The notes below the pieces were generated by a model, which saw only the letters and a list, made by a program, of their open reading frames with translations, had not been told where the DNA came from and did not search any database. The position numbers and the translations under genes were made by a program. Shown piece after piece: positions 7,872 to 14,135 of a stretch of 26,446 nucleotides of DNA (its first letter is position 1; each line of letters starts with the position of its first letter). The stretch is from the NCBI GenBank assembly GCA_964412195.1, contig CAYPNP010000043.1, forward strand, positions 1 to 26,446, given 5' to 3'. This stretch comes from CAYPNP01 sp964412195. GTDB taxonomy: Bacteria > Acidobacteriota > JAAYUB01.

Positions 7872-8166
7872 GTTCGTGCTCGTAATCGACCGGTGACAGG
7901 TGACCGATGACCGATCGTAATCGTCGATCGTAATCGTGCTCGTAATCGTGCTCGTAATCGTAATCGGATCAAGAAGTTCATGCAGAGGCGCAGAGTTCGC
8001 AGAGAAGAGATTCCACAGAGGCGCAGCGAACACAGAGAATGCGATCCAAAGATCCATCCAACACGGATGGACCCGGATCCAATCGGTTGGACACGGATTG
8101 CCACCCAGCCCCCGGCTTGGAATCCGCATACATCCGCGAAAATCCGCGTGGATCCGCGTCCAGGAT
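7872..8166. repeat. Composite intergenic repeat block (hexamer, heptamer and CGGAT modules)
   Basis: Four modules in a row. First, hexamers CGTAAT/CGTGCT (7872-7889 and 7915-7966) surround a GGTGACC/GATGACC heptamer patch (7888-7914). Then come GCAGAGGCGCAGAG units (7982-8040). Then inverted arms of ACACGGAT and ATCCGCG units (8068-8163) enclose a 29-base core at 8095-8123. Read on the minus strand, this last part matches the repeat at 9535-9675 in order. The gap holds no credible gene. Confidence 0.75.
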
Positions 8167-8244
8167 GTTTCCCTCCGCAAAACCGCAACCGCTCCCCCTC
8201 CGTCACTCGGGCCGGCTCCAATCCTTCACCGCCCAGCGGGAAGA

Positions 8245-8273
8245 TTGAACCTGCCGGACAATCGGCATATACT
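8245..8273 (+). promoter_or_regulatory. Sigma70-type promoter for the 8398 gene
   Basis: TTGAAC (8245-8250, 4 of 6) and TATACT (8268-8273, 5 of 6) with a 17-base spacer. Transcription would start near 8280 and give a leader of about 118 bases before the ATG at 8398. Confidence 0.5.
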
Positions 8274-8279
8274 GTCCCC

Positions 8280-8397
8280 AGCTTTCTCACGCATGATGCG
8301 GGAACGACTGCGGCCTCCGGGGGACGGCGTGCCGTGAGCCGATGCGCCGGCAACCCCGGGCTCCGGCGGTGAAAATCACCCGACAGGAGGAAATGGC
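8280..8397 (+). other. GC-rich, possibly structured 5' leader
   Basis: This is the predicted untranslated leader between the promoter and the exported-protein gene. It contains short complementary segments: ACGGC-GT-GCCGT (8323-8334), GCCGG/CCGGC around a GGCAACC-type loop (8347-8368), and GGTG-AAAAT-CACC (8368-8380), followed by AGGAGG. The order GATG..CCGGCAACC..GGTGaAAATC is reminiscent of the conserved parts of an S-box (SAM-I) aptamer, but the closing helix and exact GGTGC-box are not convincing. It is recorded as a possible regulatory leader only. Confidence 0.25.
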
Positions 8398-8919
8398 ATG
8401 ATCCGCAGCAAGGTTTCATGGCTGGTTTTCCCCGTGATTCTGATGGCGATGCTCACCGGGGTGGGAGGCCAGGCGAGCGACGCGGAGCGCAACACGATGA
8501 AGGGCCTGGCCGGCCTCGGGATCCTGGTCGCCGATCTCCCCGCGGGCATGGTGCAGGCGGGCCTGACCTCGGAGATGGTCCGGGCAGACGTGGAGCTCCA
8601 ACTGAAAAAGGCGGGGATCCGAGTGTACACGGACGAGGAGCGGAAGAAGGCCATCGGCCGCCCGACGGTGCTGGTCATCATCGAGTGGGCGGTCTGGCCG
8701 AACAAGGGCCTGTTCGCGGCCAGCATCGACGCCGAGCTGTGCCAGGAGGTCATGACCCTGAGCAACCGGCAGCGCGTGTGGAACACGACCTGGGCCACCG
8801 GGGCGATGTATGGAGGGTCCCTGACCGACATGGAGCCGGTGCGGGCGAAGGTCCGGGATCTGATCGATCAATTGGCGAAAGACTATCGCGCCGTCAATCC
8901 GTCGGAGGCGACACCGTAG
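8398..8919 (+). CDS. Small exported protein of unknown function
   Basis: A 173-residue protein with an N-terminal signal: basic start MIRSK, hydrophobic stretch 7-24 (VSWLVFPVILMAMLTGVG), and a likely cleavage near GQA-S (25-27). There is no lipobox cysteine. The mature part has the pattern LGILVADLPAGMVQAGLTSEMVRADVELQLKKAGIRVYTDEERKKA, in which a strand, a helix and a second strand alternate, followed by VLVIIEWAV and SIDAELCQEVM. It looks like a small periplasmic alpha/beta domain. I recall similar unnamed exported proteins in other bacteria but no function. The start is well set: AGGAGG lies about 6 bases before the ATG. The gene stands alone between repeat-filled gaps and has its own promoter. 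Confidence 0.85.
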   Translation: MIRSKVSWLVFPVILMAMLTGVGGQASDAERNTMKGLAGLGILVADLPAGMVQAGLTSEMVRADVELQLKKAGIRVYTDEERKKAIGRPTVLVIIEWAVWPNKGLFAASIDAELCQEVMTLSNRQRVWNTTWATGAMYGGSLTDMEPVRAKVRDLIDQLAKDYRAVNPSEATP

Positions 8920-9030
8920 CCGGCGGGCGCAAGGCCGCGGACGGTTTCTTGATTGATATCGAATTCGCCGCCCGTGGGAAGCGAGGAGACCCCCGGCTCT
9001 CCTGAAACGGACGTCTTCGAAGGGTATTCG

Positions 9031-9153
9031 TTCACCGCAGAGCCGCGGAGGCGCTGAGAGGGTGAACAATCTGTGGGTGGGTTTCCGGCGGTGTTGGAAT
9101 CGGATGCTGAGTGAATAGGATTTTCCCCTGCTTCTCCGCGCCTCGGCGGTGAA
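9031..9153. repeat. Intergenic palindromic repeat, CACCGC-type ends
   Basis: Left end TTCACCGCAGAGCCGCGGAG at 9031 and right end TCCGCGCCTCGGCGGTGAA finishing at 9153 form imperfect terminal inverted repeats. The 80-base interior has no gene. It is a GC-rich relative of the CACCACAGAGG-ended elements elsewhere in the window and of the one at 23387-23483. Confidence 0.7.
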
Positions 9154-9200
9154 TGAGAATCCGGCGGCTGAAATGAGTTGAAAGAGTAACGTCTCTTAAG

Positions 9201-9228
9201 AAAAAGGGCTTGCGCGAGCAAGCCCTTT
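9201..9228 (-). terminator. Rho-independent terminator after tRNA-His
   Basis: On the minus strand AAAGGGCTTGC-TCGC-GCAAGCCCTTT forms an 11-bp stem with a 4-base loop, directly followed by further T residues. It begins 7 bases after the tRNA 3' CCA. Confidence 0.85.
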
Positions 9229-9234
9229 GTATAT

Positions 9235-9311
9235 TGGGGTGGGTAGAGGGATTTGAACCCTCGACACCTGGAGCCACAATCCAGTGCTCTGCCAGCTGAG
9301 CTATACCCACC
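9235..9311 (-). tRNA. tRNA-His(GTG)
   Basis: The minus strand folds as a complete cloverleaf: acceptor GTGGGTA pairs with TACCCAC; D arm GCTC...GAGC; anticodon stem CTGGA/TCCAG with the loop TTGTGGC, giving anticodon GTG (His); T arm GAGGG-TTCAAAT-CCCTC. The extra G at position -1 that marks histidine tRNAs is encoded (complement of 9311), opposite discriminator C73, and the CCA end is encoded (9235-9237). Confidence 0.97.
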
Positions 9312-9411
9312 ATGAGGTGTCGAAGAGCGGATCCGCCAGCCGGGGGCAGCGTCCCATGAAATGGCATTTTCGGGACGGCGGACGCGAAAACCCGGCCGAA
9401 GCAAGGGCAGC

Positions 9412-9440
9412 ATATTACCAGCGGGGCCGCGGGTTGGCAA
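9412..9440 (-). promoter_or_regulatory. Promoter of tRNA-His with upstream A-tract
   Basis: Minus-strand TTGCCA (9435-9440, 5 of 6) and TAATAT (9412-9417) with a TGG extended -10 just upstream, spaced by 17 bases. Seven consecutive A residues lie immediately upstream of the -35 (9444-9450) and could act as an UP element. Transcription would start about 95 bases before the mature tRNA. Confidence 0.55.
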
Positions 9441-9480
9441 CTGTTTTTTTGCCGGCGGCGGGGCGGGGGAGCCATCACCC

Positions 9481-9725
<245 letters not shown>

Positions 9726-9739
9726 CACGGACTCGACGA

Positions 9740-10102
9740 TCAGCGGGTAAAGAGATACAGCAGGGCGATGACGGCAAGGAAGCCGAGCGTGGCCAGGGAC
9801 CAGGCGGCGAGGGTGCGGCCGCGGGCGCCGGTGGAAACCAGCACGCCGTAAGGCTCGTCAACGTTGTAGGCGCTGCGGGGGGCGACGAAGTCCTCCAGGC
9901 GCAGCCCGGCGGCGGCCAGCGCCTCGCCGGCGGCGGCGCGGTCGGCCGCCCGGATGGCCCGGCGGATGCCGCTCACGCGCCCCAGCAGGGCCGACGCGGC
10001 CGAGGGGACGTGGAAGGTCTCGAGGCCGGCGTCCTCCAGCAAGCCGCGCAGCAACTCCATCTCCACCTCGGTCTTGCCCTGAAGGACCAGCAGCTCGTCC
10101 AT
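9740..10102 (-). CDS. DUF2007-like (PII-like fold) protein with C-terminal membrane anchor
   Basis: The 120-residue product begins MDELLVLQGKTEVEMELLRGLLEDAGLETFHVP, matching the start of DUF2007 'putative signal transducing' domains, in which a strand is followed by a helix that ends in L..AGI. It then has RRAIRAADRAAAGEALAAAG, the typical V-x-x-D-x-x-x-A-x-x-x-L helix. A single hydrophobic segment at 97-118 ends in LFTR, giving a tail-anchored protein whose soluble domain should face the cytoplasm. An ATG 9 bases upstream (10111) is the alternative start; neither has a Shine-Dalgarno. A CATAAT (10110-10115) with TTGTGG 17 bases upstream would start transcription almost exactly at ATG 10102, so a leaderless message is possible. 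Role unknown. Confidence 0.78.
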   Translation of the reverse strand: MDELLVLQGKTEVEMELLRGLLEDAGLETFHVPSAASALLGRVSGIRRAIRAADRAAAGEALAAAGLRLEDFVAPRSAYNVDEPYGVLVSTGARGRTLAAWSLATLGFLAVIALLYLFTR

Positions 10103-10129
10103 GGCGGACATTATGCCAGAGAAGGGGAC

Positions 10130-10360
10130 TCACCACAAAGGCACAAAGGGCACGAAGGCAATCTGAACATCGAACATCGAACATTGAACATCGAACGTCG
10201 AAGTCAATCCCCGGATCGAGACCTTCAGTTTTCGCAGGATTCCTCAGGTTTCCTTGAATTTTAAACCTCTCCTGTTTCCGCTTCTATTTCTACGTTGAAT
10301 TCTCAATCTCTCCTCTCCCCGGTTTGACTTCGACGTTCGATGTTCGAAGTTCGATTGAAA
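10130..10360. repeat. Intergenic palindromic repeat with GAACATC arms, including a perfect 22-bp inverted repeat
   Basis: The element begins TCACCACAAAGGCACAAAGG and continues with tandem GAACATC/GAACATT units (10164-10200). GAACATCGAACGTCGAAGTC... (10186-10207) pairs perfectly over 22 bp with TTGACTTCGACGTTCGATGT... (10324-10345). The 116-base interior is pyrimidine-rich and lacks a gene. The right arm also forms an inverted pair with sequence downstream of the next gene (11308-11337). Confidence 0.8.
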
Positions 10361-10417
10361 CGACTTTTCTTCGAAGAGACACCCCTTGTACAATAAGGAA
10401 AACAAACGAGGATGCCC

Positions 10418-11311
10418 ATGGCTGAACGCATCACATTGGCGCATGTGTCGGATCTGCACCTGACCGCCGACGACGGTGCGGCGAGATCCGAGGCGCGCCT
10501 CCTCGGGCGGTTGCGCGGCATGAACCGCCACTTCGAGCGGCTGCTGGCCGACCCGCCGCTGCGCGCCGCCGACCTGGTGGTGGTCACCGGCGACGTGACC
10601 GACACCGGCGAGGCGGCCGCCTGGGACCGCTTCTGGGCGGCGGTGGCGACGGCCGGCCTGAGCGGGAAGGTGGCGGTGCTGCCGGGCAACCACGACGTCT
10701 GCTGCCTCGGCTGGCGGCGGACGCGGCCCCGCTCCGAGGACTGGGCCCGCATGCGCGCCGGCCTGGCAAAGGACGGCCACGAGTCGGCCTTCCCCTGGGC
10801 CCGCCGGCTGGGCGACCGGGTGGCGCTCTTCGCCGTGGACAGCACCAACGCCGGCAACGCCTCCGGCCTGGACAACGCCCGCGGGCGCCTGGGGCGGGAG
10901 CAGCTCGTCGCCCTGGGCCGGCTGCTGGCGCTTTACGAGGAAATCCCCCACAAGTTCATCCTGCTGCATCACTCGCCCAACATCCCGGCGCCGGCCACCA
11001 GCCGCCGGCGCGGCGAGGCGGCCCTGCCCTGGTGGGAGCGCGAGGCCATGCGGCTGGACCCCTTCGACCGCCGGGCGCTGCGGCTGCTGGCGGCGGTGTT
11101 CCGGGCCAAGGCCATCCTGCACGGCCACACCCACGACTGCCTGGACCGTACCGTGGGGGGCGTCCGGATTGTGGGCGCGCCGGCCGCCACCGAGCCGGAC
11201 GCCGCCGGGGCGCTGCGCTACAAGCTGCTGACGCTGTATCCGGAGACGGGGCAGCTGCGGGCGAGAGTGCGGCGGGTGGAATCCAATCGAACATCGAACA
11301 TCGAACATTGA
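10418..11311 (+). CDS. Calcineurin-like metallophosphoesterase
   Basis: A 297-residue cytoplasmic phosphoesterase with all metal-binding blocks: D12 and H14 (HVSDLH), D59 (VVTGDVTD), N91-H92 (LPGNHD), H184 (LLHHSPN) and H235/H237-x-H239 (HGHTH). It should bind two metal ions and hydrolyse phosphodiesters or monoesters; the layout is close to class III cyclic-nucleotide phosphodiesterase/Icc-type proteins, but the substrate is not evident. The ATG at 10418 lies 6 bases after GAGG; the ATG at 10412 touches the GAGG and is rejected. A TACAAT at 10389-10394 may be the -10. The final residues ESNRTSNIEH and the TGA are encoded by the GAACATC repeat that follows, so the natural C-terminus has probably been replaced. 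It has no operon partner. Confidence 0.92.
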   Translation: MAERITLAHVSDLHLTADDGAARSEARLLGRLRGMNRHFERLLADPPLRAADLVVVTGDVTDTGEAAAWDRFWAAVATAGLSGKVAVLPGNHDVCCLGWRRTRPRSEDWARMRAGLAKDGHESAFPWARRLGDRVALFAVDSTNAGNASGLDNARGRLGREQLVALGRLLALYEEIPHKFILLHHSPNIPAPATSRRRGEAALPWWEREAMRLDPFDRRALRLLAAVFRAKAILHGHTHDCLDRTVGGVRIVGAPAATEPDAAGALRYKLLTLYPETGQLRARVRRVESNRTSNIEH

Positions 11312-11627
11312 ACATCGAACATCGAAGTCAAACCGGGAATTGAACCGCAAAGGCGCGAAGGACGCGAAGAAAACCATTTGTCATTGGTCAATTGACATTT
11401 GCCATCGGGCATTTCAGACATTCATCATGGCAGCGAGATTGGTTCGAGAAATGAAAAATGGCCGATGGCTAATGGAAAATGACAAATGGATTGCCCTGGC
11501 GGGAATCTCGGTAGTCTCTGTGTCTCTGTGGTGAAGGATTGCGGCCGAGTACGAGCACGATTACGACGGACGATTACGATTGGCCCCTCGTCCCCCGTCA
11601 TCCGTCACCGGTCACCGGTCATCGGTC
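11285..11627. repeat. Composite intergenic repeat block (GAACATC, AAATGG, hexamer and GTCACCG modules)
   Basis: It starts inside the end of the preceding gene with five GAACATC/GAACATT units (11288-11327). A palindromic element at about 11340-11535 follows, with GCAAAGGCGCGAAGG and GTCTCTGTGTCTCTGTGGTGAA ends and inverted CATTTGTC / GACAAATGG arms, a relative of 5225-5424. Then come GAGTACGAGCACGATTACG hexamers (11546-11580) and GTCACCG/GTCATCG units (11599-11628). No gene is credible here. Confidence 0.78.
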
Positions 11628-11631
11628 AGCA

Positions 11632-11661
11632 TTGAACCCGGCGCGGCGAATGTGATATAAA
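11632..11661 (+). promoter_or_regulatory. Promoter for the 11693-13840 pair
   Basis: TTGAAC (11632-11637, 4 of 6) and TATAAA (11656-11661, 5 of 6) are separated by 18 bases. Transcription would start near 11668, with GAGGGGG in a leader of about 25 bases. Confidence 0.5.
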
Positions 11662-11692
11662 TGAAATACTTTCTCCGCGAGGGGGTGCCGGG

Positions 11693-13132
11693 ATGGAAAA
11701 GAAGGACTACCTCAAGCCGGCCCTCGACTATGTCGAACTCTCACCGAGCCTCAGCGAGAAGTCCCGCTCCCCCCTGACCGTGTCCCTCAAGGACTGGCTG
11801 GACGAGCTGTCCAAGGACAAGAAGGCCGAGTACCTGTTCGAGCTGGAGATGTGGATCAACTCCTTCGAGCGCTTCTTCCGCATCAACAACCACCCCCTGT
11901 CCGACTACGAGCTGCAGGAGATCCTGAACAAGGACTTCTCCGAGGAGCTGAAGATCGTCAACTCCGTCTCGGTCCGGATGAGCCACATCTGCACCGAGAT
12001 CCTGACCCGCGAGCGCCACCACCTGATCCAGTTCGAGCGCTACATCGAGAACGAGCTGAAGAAGGACTTCATCCTGGACGCCTTCCTCGAGAAGCTCATC
12101 GAGCAGCCGTCGCCCGAGGATTCCATCACCCTGCTGCTGGACTCGCTGAGCGACATCCGCACCATCATCTCCGACATCGGCCGCTCCACCCACGTCTCCT
12201 ACCAGACCTTCACCGCCATCGGCAAGATCCTCAACCGCGAGATCAAGCGCTGCAAGTACATCGAGCTGCTCATCACCTACAAGTTCAAGCCGCACTACGA
12301 CAAGATCCAGAACAAGCGCCTGGCCGCCATCGTCAAGAACATCACCGACGACCTGCTGCGGCAGCACGTGGCCAAGGTCTTCCTCGAGCTCTTCCGCATC
12401 GTCAACTACCTCAAGTACGTGGAGATCGCCCTCAAGCTCGACCGGCCGCTCAAGAACACCATGATGATCTTCATCCTGATCCGCTCCGACCTGCACCTGC
12501 TCATGGAGTTCATGGAGAACAAGATCATCGACAACCCGACCCTGCCGCGCGCCCTGGTGGACAACATCGACGCCATCCTCTACGCCCTCAAGATGGAGCT
12601 GAAGAAGGTGTTCAACCACGAGCTGGTCGGTCTGGTCTATATGCGCCAGGCCCAGCTCATCTACGTCAAGGTGGAGAACAGCCACGGCCTCATCCGCGAC
12701 TGCCTCCAGAACGCCATCGTCCAGATCGCCCAGGTCTTCGACGCCCAGTTCGACGGCGGCGAGATCTTCGCCAACCTGTCGACCCGGCTGAAGGAGTCCC
12801 TCAAGCTGCGCGACGACCTGCGCGGCCTGATCCAGTTCATTTCCGACTACAAGAAGAACATCGACCACGAGGAGATCACCCGCCTCATCGAGCGACTGGC
12901 CCTGTTCCGCGACCTGTCGCTCAAGTACCTCATGTACCGGGACTGGGACGAGTTCGAGAAGTTCATGGAGGAGATCATCATCGCTTCCGGCAAGTCGGAA
13001 CTGTCCGACGTGCTCCACCGCTTCGAGGTCTTCCTGGAAGCCCTGCACGGGGAGGTCAACAAGCGCTCGGTGCTCATCAATTACCGGCCCGACGAGGCCG
13101 AGGGCGTGGGCACCGACCTGCTGGCCCAGTGA
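11693..13132 (+). CDS. Large all-helical cytoplasmic protein, family unknown
   Basis: A 479-residue protein I do not recognise. It has no signal peptide and no convincing membrane segment. It is rich in Leu, Ile, Lys, Glu and Asp and appears to be helical from end to end, with amphipathic segments such as LKDWLDELSKDKKAEYLFELEM (32-53), ENELKKDFILDAFLEKLIEQ (118-137) and ALKMELKKVFNHELVGLVYM. No Cys-based or nucleotide-binding motif is seen. A helical-repeat scaffold or a regulator binding proteins or membranes is possible, but that is inference. Codon choice is strikingly uniform (AAG, GAG, ATC, AAC, CGC, CTG/CTC almost everywhere), more so than in neighbours, hinting at strong expression. 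A GAGGGGG motif precedes the ATG, and a good promoter lies upstream. The GPP34-like gene follows 54 bases later with no terminator between them. Confidence 0.88.
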   Translation: MEKKDYLKPALDYVELSPSLSEKSRSPLTVSLKDWLDELSKDKKAEYLFELEMWINSFERFFRINNHPLSDYELQEILNKDFSEELKIVNSVSVRMSHICTEILTRERHHLIQFERYIENELKKDFILDAFLEKLIEQPSPEDSITLLLDSLSDIRTIISDIGRSTHVSYQTFTAIGKILNREIKRCKYIELLITYKFKPHYDKIQNKRLAAIVKNITDDLLRQHVAKVFLELFRIVNYLKYVEIALKLDRPLKNTMMIFILIRSDLHLLMEFMENKIIDNPTLPRALVDNIDAILYALKMELKKVFNHELVGLVYMRQAQLIYVKVENSHGLIRDCLQNAIVQIAQVFDAQFDGGEIFANLSTRLKESLKLRDDLRGLIQFISDYKKNIDHEEITRLIERLALFRDLSLKYLMYRDWDEFEKFMEEIIIASGKSELSDVLHRFEVFLEALHGEVNKRSVLINYRPDEAEGVGTDLLAQ

Positions 13133-13186
13133 CGCGGCCCGCCCCCATCGCCTGAAATCCTGCCGGTCTCCGGAGAGAGGAAACCC

Positions 13187-13840
13187 ATGCTCAATTTCGC
13201 CGAGGAACTGCTGCTGCTGGTGCTGGACGAGCGCACGGGCGAGTTCGGCGACCCCCGCCCCATCGTCTTCGAGCACGCCCTGGCCGGCGCCGTGCTGATG
13301 GACCTGGCGTTGCTGAACCGGATCGACACCGACCTGCGCGACCTCTTCGTGATCCGCCCCGACCCCACCGGCGACCCGGTGCTGGACCCGGTCCTGGCGC
13401 GCATCGGCCTGGACGGCCGGACGCGGCCGACCCGCCACTGGGTGGAGGCCATCGGCGGCATGGGCGGGCAGATCCGCGAGGCGGCCCTGGCGCAGCTCGC
13501 GGCCAAGGGGGTGCTCCGGTGCGAGGAGCAGCGGTTCCTGTGGGTGTTTTCCTCCCGCCGGTACCCGACCCGCGACGGCGGCGCCGGGCGCAAGGAGATC
13601 CGAACCCGCCTGCGGGAGCTGCTGCTGGGCGACGGCGTGCCCGACCCGCGGGACGTGGTCCTGGTCAGCCTGCTGAACGCCTGCCGCCTGTTCGGGGAAA
13701 TCTTCGACGAGGCCGAGCTGGCGCGGGTGCAGCCCCGCATCCAGGCCGTCGCCCGCATGGACCTCATCGGCCAGGCCATCACCGCCACCATCCGCGAGAT
13801 CGAGCGCGAGGTGAGCCTCGCCCTAGGTCACCTGGGGTAG
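13187..13840 (+). CDS. GPP34 (GOLPH3/Vps74-like) domain protein
   Basis: The 217-residue protein spans a whole GPP34 domain. Family-like segments: NFAEELLLLVLDERTGEF (3-20), the hydrophobic helix ALAGAVLMDLALLNRID (31-47), a VIRPDPTGDPVLDPVLARI segment (54-72), HWVEAIGGMGGQIREAALAQLAAKGVLRCEEQRFLWVFSSRRYPTRDG, and a C-terminal DPRDVVLVSLLNACRLFGEIF helix. In yeast and animals the family binds phosphatidylinositol-4-phosphate at Golgi membranes and retains glycosyltransferases; bacterial members are mostly uncharacterised. There is no signal peptide, so it is cytoplasmic or peripheral at the membrane. AGAGGAAACCC precedes the ATG. It sits 54 bases behind the helical-protein gene and is probably co-transcribed, so the two products may act together. 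Confidence 0.82.
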   Translation: MLNFAEELLLLVLDERTGEFGDPRPIVFEHALAGAVLMDLALLNRIDTDLRDLFVIRPDPTGDPVLDPVLARIGLDGRTRPTRHWVEAIGGMGGQIREAALAQLAAKGVLRCEEQRFLWVFSSRRYPTRDGGAGRKEIRTRLRELLLGDGVPDPRDVVLVSLLNACRLFGEIFDEAELARVQPRIQAVARMDLIGQAITATIREIEREVSLALGHLG

Positions 13841-13875
13841 AAGCCGGCTTCACTCCCCGCCATCCGCCTGCCCTC

Positions 13876-14036
13876 TTCGTGCTCGTACTCGTGCTCGTCA
13901 TCGTACTCGTAATCGTCATCGTAATCGTAATCGAGATAAACAATTACACGCAGAGACGCAGAGTTCGCAGAGGCAATCCTGGACGCGGATGAACGCGAAT
14001 CCCCGCGGATCCATGCCGAAATCCATGATCCACATC
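13876..14036. repeat. Composite intergenic repeat block between convergent genes
   Basis: About ten CGTGCT/CGTACT/CGTCAT/CGTAAT hexamers (13876-13937) are followed by CACGCAGAGACGCAGAGTTC (13948-13967) and CGCAGAGG, then GGACGCGGATGAACGCGAAT (13981-14000) and CGCGGATCCATG units. These are the same three modules as at 7872-8166, in the same order. The remaining 100 bases to the kinase stop (14037-14135) show no gene and no clear terminator. Confidence 0.75.
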
Positions 14037-14135
14037 CATCATCTTCCTTCGCGATAACTTTCGCGGGGACTAGTTTGTGGCGGATTGAGGTGGCGGCATT
14101 ATCCCTCGGGCTGGTAAGAGGGCGGTGAGGATCCA

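Noticed and set aside
7872..7966. CRISPR array suggested by regular short repeats
   Set aside because: Units are 6 bases with no spacers, and there are no cas genes; these are tandem hexamers.
7829..8419. Reading frames of 115-196 codons on both strands between iorA and the exported-protein gene
   Set aside because: They are composed of repeat modules (CGGAT, CGTAAT, GCAGAG words) and have no ribosome-binding sites or recognisable domains.
10412..10417. ATG at 10412 as start of the metallophosphoesterase
   Set aside because: It directly abuts the GAGG motif, leaving no spacer; ATG 10418 has correct spacing.
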